Shown here: piece by piece, positions 22,871-37,800 of the stretch
Numbering within the stretch: position 1 is the first letter of the stretch
Layout of the letters: every line of letters starts with the position of its first letter
NCBI GenBank assembly: GCA_958450365.1
Contig: CAUEEP010000078.1
Span: 372,001 to 436,000 of the forward strand
Reading direction: 5' to 3'
From: Mesorhabditis belari
Lineage: Eukaryota; Nematoda; Chromadorea; Rhabditida; Rhabditidae
DNA: 64,000 bases
Position numbers and translations under genes: made by a program
The notes under the pieces: generated by a model
The model's input: only the letters and a program-made list of their open reading frames with translations
Told to the model about the DNA's origin: nothing
The model's database searches: none

Positions 22871-25800
22871 TTAAACATCAGAGATTTCTTCGACAGAGCC
22901 TTGCCCATTCTCGGGCTCTGTTTGTGATCGCCGTTTTGTGCGTTGGAGATTGTAGGCCATCTCGAAAGCGCTGCCCAATGTCATGATGATCTCCGTGGCC
23001 ACATCCTGAAATCAAGTCACTCAGTTTACTGCAATTATTCTAAAAGAAACCATTATTATTCGGCTTTGATTTTTCTAGTGCTAAATTGGTACAAGTGACA
23101 CACACTATTCGATTAAAAATCAGTTGGAATCAGTCGCTGATCCTTGGGATAGAACAAAGCCAGTCTTGTTGTATTCTTGACCAATAGTCTACTATAGTTG
23201 TAAGCTTGTAAGTTGATCTAGAAATTCGTCTAATCGTCTGATCGTCTGATCTAGAAATCCGTTCAATCTAGACTGATTCTAGATCGGACGTTGGATCTCA
23301 CTTCACTCTAGACATCCGATCCAGAGTTAGACGATCCAGACGATTCTAGATCGGACGTAACATATATAAAAAGTGTCCGTCCGTCTGTACGGCTCACCGT
23401 GAGCCGATTTACATGATTTTTAGTCTCTTAGACTTAGAATTCTATATAGTTGTGCATCTCATATTTCGTTTTTTAAAAAACAAAAGTCATGACAGCCGGA
23501 AGTCGAACCCGGATCGTATGGGCCGTAGACCGGCTCGCTCCCGATTGTGCCACGACCGAGCCCCGAAGGCACCACAAAAGCTTCAAAACAAAGCGCCCCA
23601 ACCCCCAAAAACCCACCGTTAAGCGGGTTTTTAGTAGGCTTTCAGCTTTCAGCTTTCAAAGTGTCCCCCTAAGCTCTAGTTGAATATCTTTTAATTTTAC
23701 GGAAAAACTCAAACAAATGGGACAGCTATGAAAGCTACGAAGCCCTGCCCCTTTTTCTGCGTAGGTTTTTCATAGCTGCCCCTTTTGTTTGAAATTCCCC
23801 CACAAAACTTGAAGATATTCAGCTGAATGGGCAATTGAAAGTATAGCTGGTAGCCTCTAAAATCCTAGCTGTGCCTAGCTATGCCTAGCTATGCCTAGCC
23901 TTGCCTAGCTTTGCCTAGCTTTGCCTAGCTATGCCTAGCTTTGCCTAGCTATGCCTAGCTTTGCCTAGCTTTGCCTAGCTTTGCCTAGCTATGCCTAGCT
24001 TTTGACTCTGATCCAGGCTTACAGGCTTACAATTAGAGGCAATTCCCTTTTCCCTATTTCCATTACCAAAGTCACATTGAAATATTGGAAAGCCATCATT
24101 ATTCTCTTAAAGGCAAGCTCTTAAATTTTGATTTTTACTTTTTACAAAGAGGTTTTTGACAAAGAGCTCTGGTACTTAACACCAAAGAAGCTTTAAATTC
24201 AAGCAGAAGGGTGAGAAGTGTCAGAAAGTGGAAACTATTGGGTGAAACCATTGAATCCCTTTCCCTACTCACCGCTGTCAACACGCAAAACACATGCGCA
24301 AAATTGCGATCGATATCCTGGGTAATGTAGGCAAAACAGTTGAGATCTCGCTCATCCTGGCAAACGATTTGAATTTGACTGATCGGATGAGAGGTCATCG
24401 TTCGTTTTGTCGTCGCATCATGCACCTAAAAAGTAATGATCCTTTGAATCGACTTTTCTTCTGAAAATCCCACTCACATTCACTCCATCCACTGAAATCT
24501 CCAAATGAACCTGTGGGACCTTGGCGATCTCTCGGATTTGACGCTAAAGTTTACAATAAATAATAAATCTGTATTCTTTCATCACCGCAACCTTTAATTT
24601 ATTCATAGCTCGTCGACTTTCCTCAGTTCCATCAATATTCGAGATCTCGACACTTCCCAAGTAATGAGCGCTGAAAGTAGCCGTTTGAGAATAATCGATT
24701 TGATCGCCCGGTGGAGGAATTGGAGAGCTGAAATCAAATTTTCCAATAAGTTCTAAAATTTGTACTTGTTAATTGAGCTATTCTTTTTAAACTTTAACCC
24801 ATAACAGATAAAAGCCGTTTTTCTAATCATTCGATTAATATATTGGGTTGGTGAATTGAAAACTGCGGGCTATTGTCATATGTGACAGTTTGAGCACTTT
24901 CCTCAAAAGAAACCCATTTTGTTGTCAATAGAAAAGTTGCAGAGAATCAAAAATCAAACTTATATCCAAATTTTCAGAACGATTCAAAAACTGGTTTTCA
25001 AAGAAATGCCAAATTTAAGAAAGAAATGCCAAATTTTCACAAAACTTGCATTTTAAGCGAAACTACTAAGTGTATCTTTTTGGAAATTTGGCTATACTAT
25101 GCCTAATTTTTGATTCTCTACAACTTTTCTATTAACACCAAAATGGGTTTCTTTTGAAGAAAGTGCTCAAACTGGGATCTCCAGTCTCCATCTCCGGTCC
25201 TGGATTTTTGAGTCTCACACTTGTCTCACACATAAACCAAAATCCTACTACGAAAGAGGAATCCGCAAATTGCCTGTAAAATGGGCAGAAGTCGTCAATA
25301 ATAATGGAAATTATTTGGAATCAATTGATGGCTTTATATGCAATAAATTTTAGTTCAAAGTCCCGCAGTTTTCAATTCACCAACCCAATAGTTTCAAGGC
25401 TTTGATCTAACTTTAATTTTTTTATTTTGACTTTCTAATCCACGTTTGTTTAGAAATTGAGGATCTTCAAACGGCTAATAGGCTAGAAATGAAGTCGTTT
25501 AACTTGCTGATCCCTTTGGAGTCAATTGAAAAGACAGTATAGGATGAGAAACGGCGTCAATGGTGATCTTTGGGACGATCATTTTTATGAGATCTTGTGG
25601 AAATGGTAGCAAAAACACAAGAAAAATATGAAAATAATTCAATTAGTGCCTTTCAATTAGTGCATTTATTGGTTTTAAACGAAAATACGAAAAGAAACGA
25701 AAAGTTTTTCTGGAGAGCCTAATTTCTGTATTCTTCTGTTCACTTCTGTACACTTCTAAGGTCTTTACAAACCTCATTTTCTCAAGAGCAATCTGTTTCT

Positions 25801-28800
25801 TCAATTTCTCTTTCCTCTCCATTGTATCCCTTTTCTCTTCGTCGCGAGCGCGAGCCAAAGAGCCGAGAATTCGATGGATATGCCCAGGCTTTGTGATACC
25901 CATTTCCTGAAATTTTACGACCTTCATATCCCTTCATATCAATTATAAAACAAAAGAAATCTTCTTTCACTCATCTTTCCATCGATCTCAACTCACATTC
26001 AACTTTTTCGTGTTCAACTCGGCCGCGCGCACGATGAGCATCGATTTGAAGCCGTTTGAAAGAAAATTTCCCAAATAATCGGTCAATTCGAGAGAGCACA
26101 ACCAGTCGGAGATATAGTTGAATGAATCTAGGGAAATTGGAAAAAGTTATCAATGCAAAAGACACATTTCCCCCACTTGCAGAAGTTGTCTCGAAGTCGA
26201 TGGTCTCCAAATAGTTGAGAAGCTCGCCTTGAGTCACTTTGTCGATGCCGATCTCGTGAAGGAGTGCACGGTTGAGGGAGATTTTCTGGAAGATTGCAAA
26301 AGTTGGTAATCTTTTGCTAAATTGGATCAAGTTTAAAAGCTATGCAAACATTCGTAGGCTTAGCTTTGGCCTTAGCTTTGGCTTGGGCCAGCCCAGCCCC
26401 GACGGATTACTATATCTATGTTTCTGCTCTCTAAAACGTGCCCCTTTTGACAAACAACCGTAATCTTGCCTCCAGATTTAGCAAATCTACTTTTGGTGAT
26501 TCTGTGCGGATTCTGTGAGGGTTCAAAAAGGGGCGGGGCCAGAAAGACCTTTTATATGCGTCCCGCCCCTCTGCCATTGGTAATCTAACTTTGAACTCAA
26601 ATATCTTGATGATGGGGTGTCCAATTTAGATATTCTTGGTATCATTAGATACGCCAAGTCTTTCTCTGCCGTTTGATATAAAAACTATTAAAATTGATCA
26701 ACTCAACACCAAGATATTGGAGTTCAAAGTTGGATTGCCAATGGCAAAGTGAGCGGGGCCCGTATCAAATGTCTCAAACCCTTCAAAAAGGGTCAAAAGG
26801 TATAAAATGATCGGACAAAAACTAAAGACCGCAATCGTTTTCAAAAGTTGCCACGTTCTAGAAAACTCATTCGATGATCTCTATATCGGATTGGAAAAGC
26901 AGGGCAAGAAATTAGTTGAAAACTTGTAGTTCAAAAATACTTATTCCATTTCTCAAAATGAGCATTTCTCACGTTAAACCCACCATTTGGCTGCTCTTGT
27001 CAAAGCCGCGATCAACGAGAACTTTGCCCGCATCGATTGCTCTTGGCTGTGGCACACCGACAACGATGTTTAACCAATCAGGAACGCTCAATGGCTTCTG
27101 AAAGAAGATTTCAGATAGAAACTTTCAACTTTCGTACTAACTAGCTAAACAAATCTCGGAAAATAAATCTTGTGCTTAGAACATAGACTTCGGAGGGATT
27201 CTTTGAAAGGTGGATTAGAGTTTTTCAGGTTTTGATACTTTAAAAGTTAAAAGTCTTCCGAAAAGTAGAGTCAGACCAAAGATAAAACTTTGTTTGATTA
27301 GTTAAACCTTATTAGTGTCTTATTTTTCAATTTCTCAGCCTAAAGCCGTTAGATAAAGGATCAGAGCAGAATCAGGGTTGTTCTAAATCCCAAATTCTAT
27401 CGTAAACTAGACCAAATGTCAATGTCTAATAGTAACTATATGAAATAATGTTTTATTTCTGATTTATGGCTCAAAAACAGGGCTATTTCTATGCTAGGAA
27501 AGGAAAAGAATAGTTTTATCAAAAAAAGGAATCAAACTCGAGCATTTTGCAAAAGGGAAAGCAGATTCGGAATCAGCGTGAAATTCTGTTCTATGGCGAT
27601 CTCATTTTAATGTTGTCTTTCCCTTGTTAGCCTTGTTTTGGCTTTGCTTTGGCTTTGCTTTGGCTTTGCTTTGGCTTTGCTTTGGCTTTGCTTTGGCTTT
27701 GCTTTGGCTTTGCTTTGGCTTTGCTTTGGCTTTGCTTTGGCTTTGCTTTGGCTTTGCTTTGGCTTTGCTTTGGCTTTGCTTTGGCTTTGCTTTGGCTTTG
27801 CTTTGGCTTTGCTTTGGCTTTGCTTTGGCTTTGCTTTGGCTTTGCTTTGGCTTTGCTTTGGCTTTGCTTTGGCTTTGCTTTGGCTTTGCTTTGGCTTTTA
27901 GCTTTTATATGCCAACCCTAATCAAGTCTAAAGTCAAGTCCTAGCTTTACTGCAAGCAGTTTTTCAAGCAGTTCCTTTCAAACAATCCTTTCAAACAATC
28001 CCTCCTTTTTTTGACTTAAACATAGACAAAAGAAAGAAGAAGTAAAAAAAAGTGGGCACCGGTTGCGGTGATTGAGAGGTGCGAGGAGGGGTGGAGAGAC
28101 GACGAGAGGGATTTGAAGGAGAAGAAGAGGAGGATGGGATCGGAGAAGGAGAGACTTCAAAGGGGGAGCAGAGCTTCTTCTGGATGGTCAGAGCACGAGA
28201 GTGACGATCGCGAAGGAAAACGGCCACTTGGGGCTCGTAACGAGAGGCGAACACGGACTCCCGACAAACAGCACCGCCGAATGAGCCGAGAATCGCGTTG
28301 ATCTGAGAATGTGGACAATGTTTGAATCTGGCTTTGATCTCATTTGGACAGGGAGGCCAGATTTAGCTTTTTATGAGTCATTTACCGTTTTATCGACACC
28401 AGATTACTATAAAGTTTTCACTGAAAAGGCAAAGCCAAGACTTGTACACTTTTCTGACTAGAGTACTCGACTAAAGTATGCCCTGACTACCATAATCAAG
28501 TAAAATAAAGCTATACTGTAGTCCTGGCTACTGTAGTCCTGGCTACTGTAGTCCTGGCTACTGTAGTCCTGGCTACTGTAGTCCTGGCTACTGTAGTCCT
28601 GGCTACTGTAGTCCTGGCTACTGTAGTCCTGGCTACTGTAGTCCTGGCTACTGTAGTCCTGGCTACTGTAGTCCTGGCTAGTGTAGTCCTGGCTAGTGTA
28701 GTCCTGGCTAGTGTAGTCCTGGCTACTGTAGCCCAATCATAGATCTGAGTGCAAGCTTTATATCTTTGCATTATATGTCTAGTTAGTCTTTCTTCCTTTC

Positions 28801-31800
28801 TTCTCTCTTGTCTTTCCCTCTTTCTCTTGGCAAGTGAAGGTACCGGATAGCTCAGTGGTTAGAGCAGAAGGTTGAGGGTTCGACCTCCTCTCCAGAAATC
28901 TACTTTTTCTTGCCTTCACTTTCCTTGCCTTCTTTACTTCTTTTTTACAGTTTAACTAGTTTTGTTAAGTATAAAGCTTTCCTCGCGTAACTAATCAAAA
29001 GCTCAAAAGCATCAAAAGATGAGATCAAATATAAAGCTTTCCTCGCGTAAACGATCAAATCTAACCTCCCTGTCCGATTCAATACCCGAAAAATAAATCG
29101 AGACGTAAACGTGCATCAAAACAAAGCGAGTGAAAGAAAAAGCACATGGGTGAGGCGTTGGGTGTTATGGCAAAGGAGTACCTTATTCCATTCAGCTGTT
29201 TCATTCAATGATCTAGCCGTTTCATTTCCGTTTAATCCATTCATTCCTTTCAACGAGATCCCTCTCATTTTAACCTCAATCGAGCTGCTTGTGTCGGTGC
29301 TGAAATGGAAAAGCTTCAAGCTTCAACTTCTTACACTGATTCTCTTACATTCAACTTGTCCATCGAATACAAATCAAGTCAAATGAATACCTAATCTGTT
29401 TCGTCGACGGCTCCTTTTGCGGGCTACTCGATGACGGTGGAGTGGTGGAGATTTGGCTGATCAATGGCAGCGAGCAAGTCGATGCGGCCGTGCTCTCACT
29501 TCCCATCGAGGTGGTCGATGGAATGCGTCTCGTCCCGCGGAAGCTTTCCTGAATTTGGATGAGATAGGAATAGCGTAAATTGGAATGAATTTTAATAAAT
29601 CAATTGGAATAAATACGGGATATTGGATCAAAATAGGCCCCTGCTTCAGCAAAATGAGGAACTTTTTTGTGGGAAACTGATTTGCGCCTTGGTACAGTTG
29701 CATTTGATGACTCATCAACTCCAGCACCCCGTTAAACGTTTGCTTTATATATAAAAAACACTAGCAAGGTTAGATCATGAATATATTGCAAAGTACAACA
29801 CAAAAAAAACCAATGTTTTCACATCTAGATTTTGATTTCTCTAAAAGCCTTAAAAAGATCGTTTTCTATCTGGTTTCTCACACTTAGAAACTCATAACTT
29901 TGTTCAAAATCAATATCTTTACAAGCTCTTTTCAGTTTTTCTTTCAAAGCACTTAGGCACATCTTTCTGATCAAAAATTATCACATTCCTTATCTCTTAG
30001 ACACCGCTTGGTCACGGATTTAATAGAATGTTTCAAGATTGTAAAGGGCAGGCAACCTATCCCTCCAACTCTCAATGGAATATCTTTAAAGGCATGGCGC
30101 GGGAGGGTATTTAAAGGGCTCATGGGTCTAAAAATTGTCGGATTCCATTGTGACTCATTGAAACGGCGAGTTAAAATGATGCAATTGCGCAATTTAATGC
30201 TTTAGTTATCGTTTGTTATAGTTATTATAGTTACGACGACAAGTACAAGAACACACGCGCGGCTGAAAAAGATTGGCGCTACTTTCTGCGAAATTTTTTC
30301 CGCAACTCGCCATAACTTTCTTCTAAGTGAGTCAATTTTTGATAATTTAGTATTGTAGATCGTTATGTAGATGTAGATCGGATTGTAGGTGTAGATCGTT
30401 ATGTAGATGTAGATCGGATTGTAGGTGTAGATCGTATTGTAGATGTAGATCGTATTGTAGATGTAGATCGTATTGTAGATGTAGATCGTATTGTAGATGT
30501 AGATCGGATTGTAGATGTAGATCGGATTGTAGATGTAGATCGTATTGTAGATGTAGATCGTATTGTAGGTGTAGATCTCAACAATTGCAACAAAATGACA
30601 CAAAAATCATAAAGATTAACCAACTTAGAAGAAAGTTATGACGAGTTGCGCAAAAAATTTAGCAGAAAGTAGCCATCCTCCAAAAAATTGACCATAAATT
30701 TGCATTTTTCTTAAAAAACATAACGGTAACGTTATTTTCTAATGACGCATTCGGGAAAAACACTGCAGATCTTAAGTGTCGTAGAAAAATGATTTGAGAA
30801 AGACGATTTCTATGTGGAAGAGCTCCTTCCAAGACTTTTGATTATTTCTATGAAACAATACGATTCAAAGCCATCTTTTTTTCTCTTAATCTAGTGCCAA
30901 TTTTTCATCGATTTTCTTAGCTTTCACCAACCGATCCACAAAGTGCATCGAAGATTTGTGATTGACTGGTTTGCGGTGATGGAGGATCGGATTGAGGATG
31001 GGAATCGAGGGGGAAAGAGAGACGAATTGTATCCGAAAGGGAGTGATCCCGTTTCGGATCGTGGATTGTCTAAAGTTGGGATTTGTGTCTTGATAAGTTA
31101 CTCCTGAGTAATACGATTTCTAAGAAACTTTCTAGGCAACTTTCTAAGCAACTTTTTCGACGACCATAAACTTGTCAGTCAAATCGAAACAGTCAAAGTC
31201 TTTATTTTTTATCCCTTTGCATTTCTTGGCATCATTTGTAGTAGACTTGTAACGAAAACATCTGTCGATTCTTTTTGCTGTTGGCAATGTAAGGTTTCTC
31301 GTATTTTTCTCAGCACCAACCCATCTATTTTGGCTATTTTGATTATCATTCGATGCAGAACAAAATTGCGCATTGAATGATACCAAAACCAATTCAAAAT
31401 CTAATATCCATGCAAAGTTATGAAGCAAAAGGTGGTAATGGGTGGGGTTTAGGTTTTTAGCCAATAACTTTGCATGGATATCAGATTTGGAGTTGTTTTT
31501 AATATCATTCGACGCGCAATTTTGTTCTGCATCGAATGATAGTCAAAATAGTCAAAGCCGATGGGTTGATGCTGAGAAAAATACGAGAAACCTTAAATTG
31601 CCAATGGAAAAAGAACCGACAGATGTTTTTGTTACAAGTCTACTTTGTACCTTGTAGGTTAGATCGATTCGATAAAAACTATAAATAAGACTACGGTAGC
31701 TATCGAAAATTGGCAGATTTTAGAAAACGTTCCCGAGAGGAACACTCTACTCCCAATCGACAAACCTCGACACTTCTCTCGGTCCTCACAGAGCTTTGCT

Positions 31801-34800
31801 CGGTGTTAGAGATTCTCTTCTAAAACATTAAAATAATCTTCTGTTCAAATTAAATAGGTAAACAGATAGATAAAAGTAGCATTTTATCAACTTTTAAACG
31901 ACTTGTGGACTTGTGGAACTTGTTGATCTTAAATTGATCAACAAGTTCTCATTGTTGATCTCATTGATCGATCAGAGATTGAAAAACTTTCGAAAACGAG
32001 ATAGAATTTTACTTGAATGGCTTTTTCTAAAAGACTTTACCTCTGAAGAATTGATTGTTCTTTCAGGTGACATGCTATTTGACATGATCGATGTGGATGT
32101 GGAACGGGTCAATTCTTCGGGAATTGCCAGAGGAGCTCTGCCATCAGAATATGAAACAGATGGAGGGGAGTTTGCTGAAAAAAATTACTCAATTAAAGTC
32201 ATATTATTACTACAAAGGATTCTACAAAAGAGTCATATTATTGGCTTTCAGTTAATGAAACCAAAAACTTTCTATTATTGTTTAGAAACCAAAAGAACTT
32301 TCTATTATTGCTTAGAGTGATAAAGTTGCCGAAGTGAACTCGTCGAAGAGTTGATTTGATTTAAAAATTGGATACCGTATTTTCTCTAATAGTAGTGCAA
32401 CTAAATTGCTTCGCCTAAATTGCTCGAAATCTCGAGAACCGCTTATCAGAACCTATCGATGTGGGATCGGAAAATGTAGCTGACGATGAGATCTAGTGGG
32501 GGATTAGAGTGTTGAGCTTCTGCAAAAGCTTGGAAACGGTAAAATAGACACCAACTCGACTCTCCAGGGTGCACTACTATTAGAGAAAATTGGATAGTTT
32601 GAAAAAATCCGGGTATTTCAAGAAGGTCGTCATGCTTTGATGGCCTATAATGTTGTCTAGAGATAATATATTTGTGTTAACTTTTTATACCATTGTATAG
32701 AGGACATTTTAGGCTTTCAAACGATACCAAATAGAGCTTAATTGGATAAACCAGTCCAAAAAAAATCAGAGCCTACTCTGAGCAAATGAGGCCTATCCAG
32801 CTTGGGTGTCGTTTCACCTTTTTTGCAAGGGAATGAAAAATTCAATCAAGTTTTATTTGGTATCATTTGAAAGCCTGAAATGTCCTCTGTACAATGATAT
32901 AAAAAGTTAACAAAAATATTATCTCTGGATAAAGTTATAGGCCCTCAAAGCGTGACGACCCGTTCAAAATACCCGGATTCTTTCAAAATATTCGGAAACT
33001 ACGCAAGAGCCTAAATTCGTTGCTAGTAAAAGATAGAATTCTTCTAGGAACATTTTATTTGATAGCTTTTATAGCTTTGATAGCTTTTATTCAATATTCA
33101 TAAAACAAGCTCAAAAAAATCCAAAGTTGATTGGTATTTGCCATAAACCCAGTTAGGTGTTGATTGGTATTTGCCTGATTGGTGTGATTGGTGTGTCGTA
33201 AAGTCTATAAACCCATTTAGGTGACAGAACTTCTGGCGCACCCTGTAAAGAAGCTTTATCTTTAGACTACTATTAGAGAAAATTGGATATTTTGAAATAA
33301 ATTTTGATTGAAATTATGCTGATTAGGCTATATTTTGACTTCAGCTATTTCTTTCGAAAATGTTATTCATTTATTTTCAAGTTTACCATATCAACTCGAT
33401 TTACTCTAAAACTTATTAAACTGATTGCTTGATTTGAATTGATTTCTAAAAGATGGATTAAATTATAATAGTTAGTTAGATGGATTAAATTATAAAGAGC
33501 CAGTAATCAAGTCGAATTATTGTTCGATGATTTATATTTTGATTTAACTAACTACAGAATCACAATGATTTTATAAAATTAACATTTAGCTATTTGATTG
33601 AAGTCATAATTCCATTTAAATTTAGCTTTTGGTTACGGTAACTTTACGGTTTGCCTTCTCTTTCTTCCCTCCTTTCTTCCTTCCTTTCTTCCTTCCTTTC
33701 TTTCTCTTCTGCCTTTCTTCCTTCCTTTCTTCCTTTATTTCTTCCTTTCTTTCTCTTCCTTGTCTTTCCTATCTCTTCTTAAACAAAGAAAGCGCCAATA
33801 ACTCATTGGTAGAGCATTTGCCTGTTAAGTAGAAGGTCGAGGGTTCAATCCCTTCTCCGGAAATCTTTCTTTGCCATTCCTTACTTTACTTTATTAACTA
33901 GAATATCACAAAAGATGAACTTTCTGCGCATTTTACACTGCTTCAAATGTCGTAAACCATTCTAGGACATAATTAGCAACTAGAGTACGCTTTTTAAAAG
34001 GTGGACAATATGAGAAATACCGTACTTTAGTAGAGAAATCTATTTTAGTTTTATTCTATGAGAATCAAACTTTGAATTGAATGGGATAACTTATTAACTG
34101 ATAAAAGAAAGCATTACATTGTCTTCCAAGTGTCGAACAAGCAAATGTGAAGACTGATGGCTCTCTTGTGTCCAAAACGTTACCCAAGCCCAGAGAATCC
34201 TCTCGATCAAGGTTCCGAGACCAACGAGCCACGATTTTCGGCACAGCTGGCGGCTTGGTGACTGGACCTGAGCTTGTAAACCTGGTTTCTTTTCTAGAAA
34301 AGGTGTCAGATTGTAACTTTAGTTTGAAAAGTGAAGAATTTTCTTTTAGAAAGACTAGCTAATCGATTTTATCTTTTTTTCATTCAAAAATTTGAGAAAA
34401 CTACCAATTTTCCTCTCGACACTTCCATTTGACGTGATCGATCCCTCGCGATTTTTCTCCAAAGTGCCATTCAATTGGGTGACTGATCGACCGTAGCTCG
34501 GAGAAGTCTCGTGAAGTGGACGATCCTGAAATGAAGAGATAATATCGATTGAATCAAATCAGCTATGATCAAGTTTCCGAGGAAAAACTGTTGCCTTTAC
34601 AATGACATTTTCTTAAAGTCTAGTTGTGACCAGTAAAGTTGTTTAGGATTACTTTTAAGCCAGCCAACTTTTAAGCTTCGTACCGTAAAGCTCACTGGAG
34701 CTATTGGATCTTCTTGAATCGAGGAAAACGTTTGGAGAACATTTGGTCGATTTCGGTTTCTCGGTGCTGGGAGTGTCTGCGTTCCGTCGGATCTCGTGGG

Positions 34801-37800
34801 AATCGCGCGGATTGCCGGTGGAAGGCCCAACTCTCGCGGGTCATTACAGTCATGAACCCATTGCCTAAAACATAGCATTGACTACGTTTTTGAACGATTC
34901 TCAGATATTTTAAGTGACAGGGGGATTCCAGAGAGAGACTCAAAGTAAGTCACGACTAACGTCGCTGTTTTGAGCCTCTTGGAAGGCTCTCTTGTGCGTC
35001 TATAGCTCATTGGTTGAGCCCTCGCTCGGATCTGCGATCTGAGCGAAAGCAAACGATCTGATCGATTGATTGGTTCGATCCCCGGTGGGCATGGGGCATT
35101 CGTTTTGAGAGCTCATAGCAGAACTTTACTTTATTGTAACGATGACGTGAAAGTGGACTCAATTCTATCAGTAAACTCTACCACTAAAGCACTCACCTAT
35201 TCGACGGTACATTATCATACGAGAATCCAGGATTATAAGTGTGCGATGTGCCATCACTTTGCAGCACTCGTTTCGGCTCGACACCAGGCGGCGGCTTGTA
35301 AACGCAGCTAGCACCATTTGACACTGGCAAAATCGAAGCTGAACACTTTTGGATGCAAATTTGCAATGTCAGCAGTCCAGATAGAGAAAAATCTAGTATA
35401 CAAATAGATTATCGAACTATTTCTACCCCTTGTCGGTAAAGTGTTTGTCCTGGCGATGCTCATCGATGCGGGCATCGTCTCCGGGAAGCGTTTTACGCTC
35501 GAGTGACGAGATTTTGTGTTCGGCGAAGTGAGGGGAAATCTAGAAAGGCAAAAGTTCCAGAAAATAAGTTGTGACACTTTAAAGCTTTGAAATAATAACC
35601 TTGGCGTTCTCCCATCGCTCATCCTCGAGCTCCATCTTGAGCCCGTTGAATAATTGGTGGAACAGGGTGAGATTTGACTTCTAAATGCAGATTTTGAGTC
35701 TATCAGTCATGTATGAGTCTTGAATTTATAATAATATATGTTCCAATAGATGTTCCAATAGAAATTCCAATAGAAATCATAGCCAATAAGCCAAAGAATT
35801 TACATAGAATCTTGATCATCCTTTGTCGATATCGATATTGTGCTATTTGGGTCTTCAATTTGATCGAGATCGATCAATTCAGCTCGAATCGATGGCGGAC
35901 GAAAATTTGAGGATGGTGACGCTGATTTATTTGATCGCGTTGCGTCATTGGCGGCTGAAATTTGAATTACTTTTAAAACACAAGGCTAGATGGCTAGATG
36001 TCGCTGAATTCGCAACAGCTTGCTATTTTTTAAACTGTGCTCTTGCCACCGTAACTCTGCTATAAGATTGCTAGTTGCCTATCTGAACTTACAGCAAATA
36101 ACAAAGACTATCAGCTTACCAGACTACCAGACTACCAGCTTACCAGCTTAATACCCTACTGTACAACTTTCTAAGCTTTCTAAACTGTAGATCAAATTAC
36201 CGTATTCCAAGTTCACTTTATTGTTAGACAAGTTATCAAGTTACCGTAATCCCAGCTCGCTTTCTAAGCTACCGTATCCATTTGCCCCAAGCTACCGTAT
36301 CCATTTACCTAGCTATCCATTTTCTCTATCTAGATCTACCCACTCTGTTCGACGCTGTCCGAAGGGAATCTTCAGCTTCAGCTGCACTGTCCGTTGTGCT
36401 TGTGAGCCAGCAAAATATGGACTATGCCTTTCTCTATCCAGACTATGCTTTTGTGCTTTTAAATGTGAATAATGTCCAATTTGAAGAAAGCATAACAATT
36501 CGCGAATTTAAAACCCAAAAAAGCAGAACAATTCGCGCAGGGAATCAAACCCAGGCCGCTCATGTGGCAGCCGAGCATTCTACCACTGAACCACTTGCGC
36601 CCGGGTCACCTGGGCCGGTCACTAGATTCTTTAGATCACTAGATATAAGCTTGTTTCCAACCTCTACTCGTGCTGGGCAAGGGTCTCCAAATAACTTCTT
36701 TTGGCGAACGATCAGCGTCAGGACGATCGATTCCACTGTCGCTTGACGAGTTCAAATGACCACATTTTTGAATGTAGGCTGAAATTTTAAACCATCTCTC
36801 TTCCTCAACCCGATCAAATCTTACTCTGTATCAATCGTCGACAATGTCGCCACCCGTCTCGACTCTGAATGACTTGCGTGAGATCGGAGGCTCGCTGATT
36901 CTCGTGCTCGTCCAGCATCTCCAACACCGATCGACCACGCGAATCTTTGATGTGCGGATTGATGCCTGAAAAGTTTGCAGATAGGCATTTGGTGTGCTAA
37001 AGTTTCCCAGTTTTGTCTTATTTCACAGTTGGTCATGCGTTTCAGTTAATATAGAGCTAAGCTCTCGCCTTCTTAGTTCCTAACCCCAAACACAAGTATT
37101 CATGTTCTACTAACCTTCTTCGATCAAATACTTGACGGCCTCGATTTGTCCGAACATTGCAGCCACGTGAAGGGCGCTTCCCTCATCAGTCACATAGTTA
37201 AGATCAAAGCCAGCAAATCTAAACTCTTAAGTATTGACAGCTTACTCTAGTTTTTGAATTAGAATAAGGCTTAGGTTTAGGCTTAGGCTTTGGCTTAGGT
37301 TTAGGCTTAGGCTTAGGCTCAAGCTTAGGCTTAGGCCTGGGCTTAGGTTTAGGCTTAGGTTTAGGCTTTGGCGTTGGCTTAGGTTTAGGCTTAGGCTTAG
37401 GCTTAGGCTTAGGCTTATTTTGATAACTTGATCTAACGCACCTGAGCATTTGTAGACATTGAATATGTGAATGCCTTGCAGCTGCGTGAATTGGATAAAC
37501 AACCATCGGGGCTGAGCGACCATTTTCAGCTGTTGAGGCGCACTCGACGGCTGACTAAAATTGGGGATTTAGTGCTGATTAAGGTTTTTCAAAGATCAAC
37601 TCTCAGTATCTTAAGATCTTCTGCAGTACCTGTAGCGCTAGATCCGGGCACAGGGTGACGAGTATTTTCACCACCGACGCGTGCCCTGTCCTGGCCGCAA
37701 TGTCCAACGGGGTCTCACAACGAGCATTTCGAACGCTAGCGTCAGCTCCGTACTGAAATTGGGAAATAGTATTATATTGTAGCTTTATACAGCTTTAAAG

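Noticed and set aside
27624..27944. Three overlapping hydrophobic frames of about 90-106 residues
   Set aside because: An 11 bp repeat without stops gives the same peptide in all three frames; no start context or conserved sequence.
30355..30623. Minus-strand frame of 133 residues
   Set aside because: It consists of 18 bp repeat units translated as NTIYIY.
33788..33866. Functional tRNA-Asn gene
   Set aside because: The acceptor stem does not pair and the D stem is flawed; the flanks match another tRNA-derived repeat.
36535..36608. Functional tRNA-Gly(GCC) gene
   Set aside because: It has mismatches in the anticodon stem and a broken T stem, although the anticodon is readable.
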